Positions 45,039 through 53,559 of a DNA stretch of 64,000 bases are shown piece after piece. The stretch spans positions 1-64,000 of the forward strand of contig PHEQ01000012.1 of assembly GCA_002842985.1 (NCBI GenBank), in the 5' to 3' direction. Position numbers and translations under genes: made by a program. The stretch is from Alphaproteobacteria bacterium HGW-Alphaproteobacteria-1 (lineage in GTDB: Bacteria > Pseudomonadota > Alphaproteobacteria > Rhodobacterales > Rhodobacteraceae). The first letter of the stretch is position 1, and each line of letters opens with the position of its first letter. The notes under the pieces are model-generated. The model searched no databases. It worked only from the letters and a program-made list of their open reading frames with translations, and was not told the DNA's origin.

Positions 45039-45896
45039 ATGACGGACAGGGCGCGCGCGCCGGTTCTTCTGACCGGGGCTTCGGGGCGGGTCGGGCGGAT
45101 GGTTCTGCGGCACTGGCCCGTCGCGGCTGTGCCTGTCGTGCCGCAATATCGCCGGACGCCGCCGACGGGGGCGCTACTGTGGGACCCGATGGAGGGGGCT
45201 CGCGCGCTTGTGGAATATCAGGCGCGGCGAGGACAGAAATTCGGGACGCTGGTGATGCTGGCGGGGGTTGTGCCGGGCGAGGGCCGCGATCTGTCGCAGA
45301 ACCGGATACTTGCCGAGGCAACGCTTGCGGCGGCCCACCTTGCGGGCATCCCACGCGTGTTGCTGGCCTCGTCTTCGGCGGTTTACGGACCGGGCGAGCA
45401 TATCACCGAGGACACCGCTTGCGCGCCTGACAATGCCTATGGCGCGGCCAAGCTGGAGATGGAAGCCGTGGGCCATGCGTGGCGTGACCGGGGACTTGAG
45501 GTTTGTGCGCTGCGGATCGGGAATGTTGCGGGCGCGGATGCGCTGCTTTTGAACGTTGCGCGGAGGGCGGGGGAGATCACGCTTGATGTTTTCGCCGATG
45601 GCGCAGGGCCGCTGCGCTCCTATATCGGGGCGCGCACGATGGCGCAGGTGCTGGCGACGCTGTGCCTGCATGAGGGGGTATTGCCGCTCGCGCTCAACAT
45701 CGCGGCTCCGGGCCCCGTGACCATGGCCGCGCTCGCACAGGCGGCGAGGGCCAGCATCCGGCCCCGCCCCGCCCCCCCGACGGCGCATCAGCGCATCACC
45801 CTCGATTGCACGCGCCTCGCCGCGCTCCATGCCTTTGCCCCCGAGGACAGCACGCCCAGTGAGATGGTCCGCCAATGGCGGGCGGTTACCCCATGA
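45039..45896 (+). CDS. NAD-dependent epimerase/dehydratase
   Basis: A 285-residue short-chain dehydrogenase of the extended type. The Rossmann GXXGXXG is TGASGRVG near residue 12, and the catalytic Tyr-Lys is YGAAKLE with an upstream SSSAVYG. A nucleotide-sugar substrate is likely given the sugar-transferase partner. ATG 45039 follows GTGGAG. The stop overlaps the next start (ATGA). Confidence 0.84.
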   Translation: MTDRARAPVLLTGASGRVGRMVLRHWPVAAVPVVPQYRRTPPTGALLWDPMEGARALVEYQARRGQKFGTLVMLAGVVPGEGRDLSQNRILAEATLAAAHLAGIPRVLLASSSAVYGPGEHITEDTACAPDNAYGAAKLEMEAVGHAWRDRGLEVCALRIGNVAGADALLLNVARRAGEITLDVFADGAGPLRSYIGARTMAQVLATLCLHEGVLPLALNIAAPGPVTMAALAQAARASIRPRPAPPTAHQRITLDCTRLAALHAFAPEDSTPSEMVRQWRAVTP

Positions 45897-46498
45897 CGCC
45901 TGCGAAACGCGCCTTCGATCTGGTTTTTGCGCTGACCCTCGGGATGCTTCTGGCACCGGTGATAGCACTCACCGCGCTGGCGGTGCTGGTGCGGGACGGG
46001 CGGCCTGTCTTCTTTCGCTCGGAACGGATGAAGACGCCGACCGAGGGTTTCTTCCTTCTCAAGTTCCGCACCATGACCCCGGCAGAAGCCGATCAGGGCG
46101 TGTCGGGCGGTGACAAGGCGCATCGCATCACCCGCACCGGGCATTTCCTCCGGCGCACCCATCTCGACGAGATGCCGCAATTGTGGAACGTGATCCGAGG
46201 CGATCTGAGCCTTGTTGGCCCGCGCCCGCCGTTGCGCAGCTATGTGGAGCGCTTCCCAGAGACTTACGCGCAGGTCTTGCGCTCTCGTCCCGGCCTGACC
46301 GGGCTTGCAACCCTGCGCTATCACGCCCATGAGGCGCGCCTGCTGGCGCAGAGCCGCAGCGCCGCCGAGACCGATGCCATCTACTGCCGCGCCTGTGTCC
46401 CGCGCAAGGCGCGGCTCGACCTGATCTATCAGCGCCACCGCACGCTCTGTCTTGATCTGGTGCTGCTCTGTCAGACCGCGGTCCAAGGTTGGCGCTAG
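45893..46498 (+). CDS. Polyprenyl-phosphate sugar phosphotransferase (bacterial sugar transferase)
   Basis: A 201-residue initiating phosphoglycosyltransferase. One re-entrant hydrophobic helix ([20 protein letters not shown]) precedes the catalytic domain with [19 protein letters not shown] (catalytic D-E) and LSLVGPRPP. It transfers a sugar-phosphate to undecaprenyl phosphate at the membrane to start an exopolysaccharide or capsule repeat. Only the epimerase accompanies it. Its TAG overlaps, in CTAG, the stop of the recombinase remnant. Confidence 0.88.
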   Translation: MTPAKRAFDLVFALTLGMLLAPVIALTALAVLVRDGRPVFFRSERMKTPTEGFFLLKFRTMTPAEADQGVSGGDKAHRITRTGHFLRRTHLDEMPQLWNVIRGDLSLVGPRPPLRSYVERFPETYAQVLRSRPGLTGLATLRYHAHEARLLAQSRSAAETDAIYCRACVPRKARLDLIYQRHRTLCLDLVLLCQTAVQGWR

Positions 46499-46821
46499 AG
46501 CGTTTCCCGCGATCGGGGTGCCGCGGTGCGCATCCAGTGTTTGAGCTTTGCGACGGCCTGTTCGATCAGATGCGGATCCGGGCTGTAGGGCGGCGTGCGC
46601 GCATAGGCGATCCGTTCGGGGATCTCTGCCCGGTTCAACGTCACGCCATGGAAAAAGCGCAGGGCGCAGACCGTCAGGTTGAGCGCCGGCCACGACATGC
46701 CCTGCGACACCAGATAGACCTGAAAGGCCCGGACATCCTCCAGACCCAGCCGCTCCGGTGAGCGGTTGAAATGTCGGCTGATCTTGGCAACGGCCTTAAT
46801 CGAGATCGCGGCGACCCGCAT
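46495..46821 (-). pseudogene. Tyrosine-recombinase N-terminal remnant (IS91-associated integrase type)
   Basis: Residues encoded at about 46800-46603 match the N-terminal SAM-like domain of integrases that accompany IS91-type transposons: SRHFNRSPERLGLEDVRAFQ, SWPALNLTVCALRFF, GVTLNRAEIPERIAYAR. After this the frame continues with unrelated sequence and stops. The whole catalytic domain (R-H-R-Y) is missing, so it cannot recombine. The frame's start runs into the PEP-mutase gene. It marks an old transposon visit. Confidence 0.75.
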
Positions 46822-47686
46822 AGCGGGCCTCTGTCTCGTAATAGGCGTCAAACCCCACCCGTGAGCGCAATTCGGCAAAGGGCATGAGCCTCTCGGGCAG
46901 GTGGCCCGCCTTGAACGCCTCCAGCGCCTCGCACATGGCGCGCATCGCCGCCGACATCAGGGTCAACGGAAAGGCCGCATGGTGATAGCCGATCTCGGCC
47001 AGAGCGGTCGGCGTCAGGACCGGCGTATCCCCGCCCTCGACCATGTTGGCCATCTTCCAGCCGGGCAAATCGGCGCAGATGCGGCGCATCTCGGCCTCGT
47101 CGCGGGGGGCCTCGACAAAAAGAATGTCGGCCCCCGCCTTGTGAAAGGCCTCGGCGCGCCACAGCGCCTCGTCAAGCCCGTGCGTATGGCGCGCATCGGT
47201 GCGCGCGATGATGAGGATTTCGCTTTCCGCCTCGCGGCGCGCATCGGCGGCGGCGCGGATACGGTCCACCGCCTCGGCACGGTCCACCACCAGCTTGCCG
47301 CGGGTGTGACCGCACCGTTTGGGAGCAAGCTGATCCTCGATCATCACCGCCGCCGCGCCCGCCTGCGCATAGCCCGCCACGGTGCGGCGCACGTTCATCG
47401 CGTTGCCATAGCCGGTATCGCCATCGGCCAGCACCGGGAGCGAGGTTGCGGCGCAGATATCGCGCACCGCGTCGCGCATCTCGCCATAGGAGATCAGCCC
47501 CGCGTCGGGCGCGCCGATCCGGTGCGCCGAGACCGCGAAACCCGACATGAACATGGCGTCGAAACCCGCCTGCTCGATCAGCCGCGCCGAGAGCGCATCG
47601 CCGCAGGACGGCGTGACCAGCAATGCGCCCGTCTCAAGCCGCGTCCGCAACCGCGCGGCGGCACTCAGAGAACCCTTGGAAGCCAT
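46796..47686 (-). CDS. Isocitrate lyase/PEP mutase-family enzyme
   Basis: A 296-residue (beta/alpha)8 barrel: DGDTGYGNAMNV binds the metal, EDQLAPKRCGH holds the catalytic Cys of the KKCGH-type loop, and ARTDARHT follows. Relatives include methylisocitrate lyase, oxaloacetate decarboxylase and phosphonopyruvate hydrolases, so it probably cleaves or decarboxylates a 2-oxo or hydroxy acid. Its start overlaps the DctM-like gene by 22 bases, linking it with the TRAP transporter. Confidence 0.87.
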   Translation of the reverse strand: MASKGSLSAAARLRTRLETGALLVTPSCGDALSARLIEQAGFDAMFMSGFAVSAHRIGAPDAGLISYGEMRDAVRDICAATSLPVLADGDTGYGNAMNVRRTVAGYAQAGAAAVMIEDQLAPKRCGHTRGKLVVDRAEAVDRIRAAADARREAESEILIIARTDARHTHGLDEALWRAEAFHKAGADILFVEAPRDEAEMRRICADLPGWKMANMVEGGDTPVLTPTALAEIGYHHAAFPLTLMSAAMRAMCEALEAFKAGHLPERLMPFAELRSRVGFDAYYETEARYAGRRDLD

Positions 47687-48942
47687 AGAACGATATCCTC
47701 TACCCAGTAGATGACGAACACGGTCAGGAGCATGAGCGCGACGAACGGTGCCGCACCACGCGCCACCTCACCCAGTGTGGCGCGCCCGATGGCCTGAATG
47801 ACATAGAGGTTGAGGCCCACGGGCGGCGTGATCAGCGCGCATTCCACCATCAGCACGAAGAAGATGCCGAACCAGATCGGATCAATCCCGAGGGCCGCGA
47901 CCGCGCCCGCCAGCACCGGCATCATGATGAGCATCATCGACAGCGCCTCCATGAAAAGACCCATGAGCAGAAGGGTGCAGCCGATCGCCACGATGAAAAG
48001 GCCCACCGTATCGACATTGGCGGTAATGAAGCCCGACACATCCTGCGGAATGCGCCAGAGCGCGATGGCCTTGCCGAAAACCTTGGCCCCCGCCACGATC
48101 AGAAGGATCGCGGCCGAGGCGCGCATACTGTCCATCACGGCCAGCCGAAGCCCCGCGAGGTCGATCGAGCGCAACACTACGAAGGTCAGGAACAGCGCCC
48201 CGAGAAAGCCGATGGCCGAGGCCTCGGTGGGCGTGAACCAGCCGGCATAGATCCCCACGATCACAAGCAGCGCCAGCCCCATCGTCGGCAGGGCGCGCAG
48301 GCCCGTGCTGCGCCGCTCCTCCCACCCGGCACGGGGCATGGTCTGATACCTGGGCGAGAGCCGCGCATAAAGCATGGAATAGACGATGAAGAGCGTCATC
48401 AGCAAAAGCCCCGGCCCGATCCCGGCCAGAAACAGCCCCAGGATCGAGGTTTCGGTGATCACCCCGTAAACGATGAGGATGATCGAGGGCGGAATGAGAA
48501 TGCCAAGCGTTCCCCCCGCCGCAAGCAGGCCAAAGACGAAGCTGCGCGGATACCCGCGCTTTGTCATCTCCGGAATGGCCACGGCGCCGATGGTCCCCGC
48601 CGTGGCAACCGACGAGCCGGAAATGGCGGCAAAGAGACCGCAGGACAGCACCGTCGCCACCGCAAGGCCCCCCGGCCAGTGCCCCACCCATGCCTGAACC
48701 GCAGCGAAGAGGTCGCGCCCCACGCCACCGCGCAACAGCACGTTGGACATCAGCAGAAAGAGCGGCACGGCGATCAGGATGAAACTGTCGAGCGACGAAA
48801 GCAGCGCCGTGCTCGCCATGCGGGGCGCGAAATCCCCGATGATGAGCAGCGCCATGCCAAGCCCGCCAAGGGCAAAGGCCACCGGAACCCCGATCAGCAG
48901 AAGCGCGAAAAGCGCGGCGAGAATGAGAATGACTGTGAGCAC
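47665..48942 (-). CDS. TRAP transporter large permease (DctM-like)
   Basis: A 425-residue membrane protein with about 12 helices, carrying the DctM sequences LLIGVPVAFALGGLG, SGSSVATAGTIGAVAIPEM and GVITPTEA-type WFTPTEASAIG. It moves the substrate with sodium. It follows the small permease by five bases and overlaps the PEP-mutase-family gene. Confidence 0.93.
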   Translation of the reverse strand: MLTVILILAALFALLLIGVPVAFALGGLGMALLIIGDFAPRMASTALLSSLDSFILIAVPLFLLMSNVLLRGGVGRDLFAAVQAWVGHWPGGLAVATVLSCGLFAAISGSSVATAGTIGAVAIPEMTKRGYPRSFVFGLLAAGGTLGILIPPSIILIVYGVITETSILGLFLAGIGPGLLLMTLFIVYSMLYARLSPRYQTMPRAGWEERRSTGLRALPTMGLALLVIVGIYAGWFTPTEASAIGFLGALFLTFVVLRSIDLAGLRLAVMDSMRASAAILLIVAGAKVFGKAIALWRIPQDVSGFITANVDTVGLFIVAIGCTLLLMGLFMEALSMMLIMMPVLAGAVAALGIDPIWFGIFFVLMVECALITPPVGLNLYVIQAIGRATLGEVARGAAPFVALMLLTVFVIYWVEDIVLWLPRVL

Positions 48943-48947
48943 GGGCG

Positions 48948-49460
48948 CTATTCCGGGTGCGGAGCGTCAGAAGGCAGCGGCGCGCCCATGGCGCAGCGCA
49001 GGAATTCGAGCGCGGCCTGAAGCCCCACAAGCGCGAAGGTCAGCGGCACCGCCGATTGCGCCCACCATGCCGGGATATCGAGCATCGAGCCGGAGGTGCG
49101 CCCGCGCGCATAGGAATTGAGCGGCGCATCTATCCCGTGCCAGACCAGCAGGACGCAGAAGAGGATCACCACCGCCAGCGCCACAAGCCGCATCACACGC
49201 TGCGACCCCTCCCCCATCAGCGCGGTCAGCGCGGTCACGCGGATGTGCTGATTCTGTCGCAGAAGACCCGGTGCCGCCAGAAGCGTCGCAAAGACGAAGA
49301 TCAGCCGCGACAGTTCCTCGGCCCAGATCGTCGGCGCATTGAAGAAATACCGCGCCACTACCTCATAGCCGAGCATCAGGCCCACGACGAAATAGGCCCA
49401 GCCGCAGAGCCGGGCCAACCCGTCGGAGGCCCGGTCCACAAGAGAGGCGATCGCCTGCAT
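48948..49460 (-). CDS. TRAP transporter small permease (DctQ-like)
   Basis: A 170-residue protein with four helices and the DctQ signature TIWAEELSRLIFVFATLL near residue 40. It interacts with DctM and the loaded binding protein. Middle gene of dctP-dctQ-dctM. Confidence 0.9.
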   Translation of the reverse strand: MQAIASLVDRASDGLARLCGWAYFVVGLMLGYEVVARYFFNAPTIWAEELSRLIFVFATLLAAPGLLRQNQHIRVTALTALMGEGSQRVMRLVALAVVILFCVLLVWHGIDAPLNSYARGRTSGSMLDIPAWWAQSAVPLTFALVGLQAALEFLRCAMGAPLPSDAPHPE

Positions 49461-49465
49461 CGCGC

Positions 49466-50449
49466 TCAGAACTGGCTTGCGGCGTCGAGCAGTTGCTGGC
49501 CAAGCGGCCCGGCCTCCGAGAGCCAGGTCTCGATCACCGGGGCAGAGGCGGCGCGCCAGGCGTCAATCTCGTCGTCGGTCGGGAAATGCACCGTCATGCC
49601 GTTGGCCTTGGCCTGTTCCACGGCGTTGATCTCGAACTCGGTCATGTAGTCCCGCACTGCCGTTTCGGCATTGCGCGCGGCCGTTGTCAGGACCTCGCGC
49701 TGCGCCTCGGTCAGCCCGTCCCAGATATCCTCGTTGATGATCACGAGAAACTCGATATCGGCATTGTTCACGACGGTGATCGTGTCCATCACCTCCCAGA
49801 GCTTGCGCGAGACGACCCCGGACAGCCCGGTCATGCCGATATCGACGGTCCCGCGCTGATAGGCCAGAAACTGCTCCGAGCCGGAAATCAACGTCGGCGC
49901 GCCGCCCAGTTCCTTGACCCATTCCCCGAGCCACTTGCCGAACACCCGCGCCTTTTGTCCCTTCATGTCCTCGGGCCCCTTGAGCGGCGCGCCCTTGCTC
50001 AGAAGCACGTTGCCGCCATAGGCCTGCCACCAGAGCACATGCGCGCCGGTCTCGCGGATGGCGTCGTCAATCGGCTGACGCACCGGCGATCCGGGGGCGA
50101 CGGCGGCATGCACCCTGTCCTCGGTATTCAGCACGAACGGCATGTAGAAGATATCGACCGCCGGGATCTCGCCCACGTATCGGGTGAGCGAGGCCACGCC
50201 CATCTCGATCTCGCCAGAGCCCACGGCCTCGGGCACTTCGGCATCGCGATAGAGCTGCGCGCTGTCGAATATCTCGATCTTCATGTCGGAATTGGCCTCG
50301 ACCTCTTCCTTGAACATCAAGAGGTTCTGGCCAAGGTGGCTGGTCATGGGCAGTTGCAGCGTGATGCGCAGCGTGGTCTCGGCCAGGGCGGGCGAGACCA
50401 CGAAAAACGCAGCGGTGACGGCACCGGCCAGGCGGCTGAAATGAAGCAT
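49466..50449 (-). CDS. TRAP transporter substrate-binding protein (DctP-like)
   Basis: A 327-residue DctP protein with a signal peptide (cleavage near SPALAETT) and the usual core: MKIEIFDSAQLYRDAEVPEAV and an Arg-bearing strand GQKARVFGKW. Carboxylate binding by a conserved Arg is the family rule, so the ligand is probably an organic acid. ATG 50449 follows GGGAGGAG; the longer frame to 50689 lacks support. Confidence 0.92.
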   Translation of the reverse strand: MLHFSRLAGAVTAAFFVVSPALAETTLRITLQLPMTSHLGQNLLMFKEEVEANSDMKIEIFDSAQLYRDAEVPEAVGSGEIEMGVASLTRYVGEIPAVDIFYMPFVLNTEDRVHAAVAPGSPVRQPIDDAIRETGAHVLWWQAYGGNVLLSKGAPLKGPEDMKGQKARVFGKWLGEWVKELGGAPTLISGSEQFLAYQRGTVDIGMTGLSGVVSRKLWEVMDTITVVNNADIEFLVIINEDIWDGLTEAQREVLTTAARNAETAVRDYMTEFEINAVEQAKANGMTVHFPTDDEIDAWRAASAPVIETWLSEAGPLGQQLLDAASQF

Positions 50450-50786
50450 GTGAACTCCTCCCAAAGTTCGTTGTCTTTCGCGCGCCCATGGTCCGGGAGC
50501 GCGTGCCGCGTCAAGGTGCGGCAGAATGCAGGCGGGATCAAGCGTTTTGGCGAGCATGCCTGTAGGCGCGCGCGAAATGCTTCGCCCCGCATCCCGTTTC
50601 ACGTAAATGAATGAACTACAGCGTGGCATCATTGAAGCAACCTTTCCATGCTGAAAGGCAAAGACTTCAGCAGATCTCGGCAGCCTCAAGAACGCAGGCT
50701 ATGCTTCCGGGTAAACCTGAAACGCGCTAAAGCGAGGTGACGCGATTTGGAACCGAAAAAGTCCGTCAACTTTTTCCGAAACGGCT
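50450..50786. other. Gene-free gap before dctP
   Basis: 337 bases with no plausible gene. They should hold the dctPQM promoter (minus strand) and, next to 50755-50776, a terminator-like hairpin for the gene ending at 50787. A small hairpin CCTTTC/GAAAGG is at about 50641-50657. Composition is less GC-rich than the genes around it. Confidence 0.5.
50755..50776 (-). terminator. Terminator-like hairpin of the TIGR02186 gene
   Basis: An 8-bp stem GAAAAAGT/ACTTTTTC with loop CCGTCA, 11 bases downstream of the stop at 50787 on the minus strand. The 3' arm on the minus strand is T-rich. Confidence 0.4.
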
Positions 50787-51542
50787 TCAACCCCGGCGCA
50801 GCACCTGAAACGCCGCCGAGGCCCCCCATCCCGCCGCGATGGCGATGGCAAGCGACATGAGGCCATAGACCAGCGGTTGCTCGCGCGAGAGCGTAAAGAG
50901 CCAGCGTTCCAGCCCGACCTTGTGCACGTCGATAGCCGTCTCGAATTGCGACACGACCCGACCCTCGCGCGTGAGGAAGATGCGCGTCGGATAGATGCCC
51001 TCGGTCAGGTTCGCAGGCAGCCGGATCGCGGTGCGAAACAGCGTCTGCTCGTCGAGGGCGACAGTGTTTTCCAGCAGTTGATAGGCGTCCTGATCGCGTC
51101 GGATGCGGATCAGTGCCTCGGTGAAATTCTCGACATCCTCGGCCATGCTGGCAGCCCCGACCGAGCGGATCGCACGCGGGATCGAAACGCGGTGGCGCAG
51201 GTCTTCGGTGGCGCTCAGCACCTGATCGAGCGGCCCGGTCGTGGCCACGGCGTAAAAGGTCGGGGCCGCATCGAGCCGCACCTCGTCGGTATTCACCCAG
51301 ATACCGAAGCGCCGATCTTTTCGCCGCACGCTCACCGGCAGGGATGGCCCCGCCACTGTGATCACCACGTCGAGCGGGATATCGGGAATCGCGACCTCGC
51401 GCTTGACTGCGCCGAAAATCAGAATCTCCGACCCCTCGAATGTCGCGGTGATCGCCACCTTGTCCCTGGAGAGGCCCAGAACCACCTCTTCGGCCTTCAG
51501 CGGCAGGGCCAGAAGGCACAGGGCAAGCGCCAGCAGCCGCAT
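50787..51542 (-). CDS. TIGR02186-type membrane-anchored secreted protein
   Basis: A 251-residue protein with a signal peptide (ALCLLALPLKAEE), a largely beta extracytoplasmic part and one C-terminal helix (PLVYGLMSLAIAIAAGWGAS). This matches the uncharacterised TIGR02186 family, repeatedly found beside TauE/SafE permeases in alphaproteobacteria. The start overlaps the permease stop. It may be a periplasmic partner of the permease. Confidence 0.78.
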   Translation of the reverse strand: MRLLALALCLLALPLKAEEVVLGLSRDKVAITATFEGSEILIFGAVKREVAIPDIPLDVVITVAGPSLPVSVRRKDRRFGIWVNTDEVRLDAAPTFYAVATTGPLDQVLSATEDLRHRVSIPRAIRSVGAASMAEDVENFTEALIRIRRDQDAYQLLENTVALDEQTLFRTAIRLPANLTEGIYPTRIFLTREGRVVSQFETAIDVHKVGLERWLFTLSREQPLVYGLMSLAIAIAAGWGASAAFQVLRRG

Positions 51543-52462
51543 CAATGCCCCCCACCCGCGCCGGAAGCGATGGAATAAAGCTCGGACGGTGTCAGCAGCA
51601 GGTCGAGCGCCAGCTTGCCGCAGACCGCGAGCACCATGATTGCCAGAAGGATACGCAGTTGCTCGGCGCGCAGGCGCGTGCCGAGCATCGCCCCGAACTG
51701 CGCCCCCACCACCCCGCCGACAAGCAGCAACACCGCAAGCGCGATATCGACGGTGAAATTGGTCGTGGCGTGCAGCAGTGTGGTAAAGGCCGTCACGAAA
51801 ATGATCTGAAAGAGCGAGGTGCCGACGACGACCTTGGTCGGCATCCCCAGGAGGTAGATCATCGCCGGGACCATGATAAAGCCCCCCCCGACGCCCATGA
51901 TCGCGGCCAGGATACCCACGAAAACGCCCACGATCATGGGAGGAATGACCGAGATATAAAGACCCGAGGTGCGGAACCGCATCTTGAAGGGAAGGCGATG
52001 CACCCAACCGTGTTTCTTGCGCGCAGGCAACGCGCCGCGCCGCGTCTGGCGGATCGCACGCAGGCTCTCGACGAACATCATCGCGCCGATCACGCCCAGA
52101 AAGACGACGTAACAGAGCTTGACCAGAAGATCGACCTGGCCTTGCGATTTCAGGTAGTTGAAGATCACCACCCCGATCGCCGCGCCTATCAGGCCGCCGA
52201 TCAGAAGCACGGTGCCCATCCTCAGATCGACCGTCTTGCGCCTGAAATGGGCCAGCACGCCGGAAAAGGAGGAGGCGACGATCTGGTTGGCCTCGGTCGC
52301 CACGGCGACGGCGGGCGGGATGCCTATGAAAAAGAGCAGCGGCGTCATCAGAAAGCCGCCGCCGACGCCGAACATGCCCGACAGAATACCCACGATCCCG
52401 CCAAGGCCCAGAAGCAGGAAGGCGTTGACCGATACCTCGGCGATGGGAAGGTAGATCTGCAT
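51542..52462 (-). CDS. TSUP-family (TauE/SafE) permease
   Basis: A 306-residue permease with about eight helices in two repeats: GGIVGILSGMFGVGGGFLMTPLLFF and GILAAIMGVGGGFIMVPAMIYL. The G-V-G-G-G-F motif is a family mark. Members export sulfite, sulfoacetate or related anions; this one's substrate is unknown. Operon with the TIGR02186 gene. Confidence 0.88.
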   Translation of the reverse strand: MQIYLPIAEVSVNAFLLLGLGGIVGILSGMFGVGGGFLMTPLLFFIGIPPAVAVATEANQIVASSFSGVLAHFRRKTVDLRMGTVLLIGGLIGAAIGVVIFNYLKSQGQVDLLVKLCYVVFLGVIGAMMFVESLRAIRQTRRGALPARKKHGWVHRLPFKMRFRTSGLYISVIPPMIVGVFVGILAAIMGVGGGFIMVPAMIYLLGMPTKVVVGTSLFQIIFVTAFTTLLHATTNFTVDIALAVLLLVGGVVGAQFGAMLGTRLRAEQLRILLAIMVLAVCGKLALDLLLTPSELYSIASGAGGGH

Positions 52463-52550
52463 GAATATCCATAGCCTTATCTGCGCAGCTCACGCAAGCG
52501 GGCGACGGCTGCGCGGGGACCGGCGGCCGATCAATTCTTGTTATCCGTAT

Positions 52551-53000
52551 TCAGATTTCGTGATTGCCGAATGTGCGGGGCTCGGGGTCGATCATGAGTT
52601 GCAGGCTCTTGCGCATCACCACCGCCGCGCGCCCGCCCGGATAATAGCCCGCGCGCCGGGCGGTTTGCGTGAATCCCGCCCCATCATAGAGCGCAAGCGC
52701 CGCCGCGTTGTCCTCGGCCACCTCGAGAAAAGCCGTGTCCGCGCCGCGCGCGCTTGCCTCGGCGGCAAAGGCGGACAGGCAGGCGCGGGCGTGCCCCTGA
52801 CGGCGGTGGCCGGGGTCGGTGGCCAGTGTGAGCAGTTCCGCCTCATCCGCGATCACCCGGCCCAGGGCAAAACCGCGCGTATCGCCGGTGACAAAGACAA
52901 GGGGCGAGGCCATCAGCGCAGCAAACTCTGCCGCCGACCACGCGCGCCCCTGACCGGCAAAGGCGCGGGCATGGACCGTGGCCAATGTCTCAGGCGTCAT
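52551..53000 (-). CDS. rimI: Ribosomal-protein-alanine N-acetyltransferase RimI-like
   Basis: A 149-residue GNAT with LLTLATDPGHRRQGHARACL (acetyl-CoA loop R-R-Q-G-H-A) and AALALYDGAGFTQTARRAGYY, the RimI pattern. RimI acetylates the N-terminal Ala of S18. It overlaps tsaB by 11 bases, the common tsaB-rimI pairing, which strengthens the call. Confidence 0.86.
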   Translation of the reverse strand: MTPETLATVHARAFAGQGRAWSAAEFAALMASPLVFVTGDTRGFALGRVIADEAELLTLATDPGHRRQGHARACLSAFAAEASARGADTAFLEVAEDNAAALALYDGAGFTQTARRAGYYPGGRAAVVMRKSLQLMIDPEPRTFGNHEI

Positions 53001-53559
53001 CGAGGATCACCGGCGGCGCGTCGCGCGCAGGCGCGGCATCGGCGGGACGCAGATAGAGCGGCGCCGGTGGCGGGCTGTCTTTTGGCGCGTCTTGTGCGAT
53101 CCGTGCGATGGCTTGGGCGAGGAGGGCGGGCGCGGGTGGCCAGAGTGGGTCTGTCACGCTCTCGACCGCAACAAGCGCCGGGGTGGCGACATGCACCATT
53201 CCGTTCGGGGCCGGGACAACGGGCGTGCCAAGCCCACCCCCGGCGCGGATCGCGTCAAACGTGCTCACCCCGATGGCGGGGATGTCGAGCGCCAGCGCCA
53301 GACCGCGCGCGGCGGCAACGGAAATGCGGATGCCGGTGAAATTGCCGGGGCCGATGCCCACACCGATGCGGGCAAGGTCGCGCCATGTGACGCCGCCCTC
53401 GGCCAGCACCTCCTCCAAGAGCGGCATCAGGCGTTCGGCCTGTCCGCGCCCCATCTCCTCGGCGCGCGCCACCAGAACGCGATTGCCGACAAGCAAAGCG
53501 GCCGCGCAATGCGCGGCCGATGTGTCAAAGCCCAGAACGATGGGATCAGATTCCGACAG
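52990..53559 (-). CDS. tsaB: tRNA threonylcarbamoyladenosine protein TsaB, apparent CTG start
   Basis: TsaB partners TsaD in making t6A at position 37 of tRNAs. The ASKHA-fold N-terminus PIVLGFDTSAAHCAAALL is encoded upstream of the first conventional start (TTG 53496), and IGVGIGPGNFTGIR confirms the family. Between the preceding in-frame stop (53574) and 53496 there is no ATG, GTG or TTG. CTG at 53559 has GAGGTG six bases upstream and would give 189 residues. The gene overlaps the nfu stop and rimI. Confidence 0.84.
   Translation of the reverse strand: MSESDPIVLGFDTSAAHCAAALLVGNRVLVARAEEMGRGQAERLMPLLEEVLAEGGVTWRDLARIGVGIGPGNFTGIRISVAAARGLALALDIPAIGVSTFDAIRAGGGLGTPVVPAPNGMVHVATPALVAVESVTDPLWPPAPALLAQAIARIAQDAPKDSPPPAPLYLRPADAAPARDAPPVILDDA

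Noticed and set aside
46603-46800. Functional tyrosine recombinase
   Set aside because: The catalytic domain is entirely missing and the frame ends in unrelated sequence.
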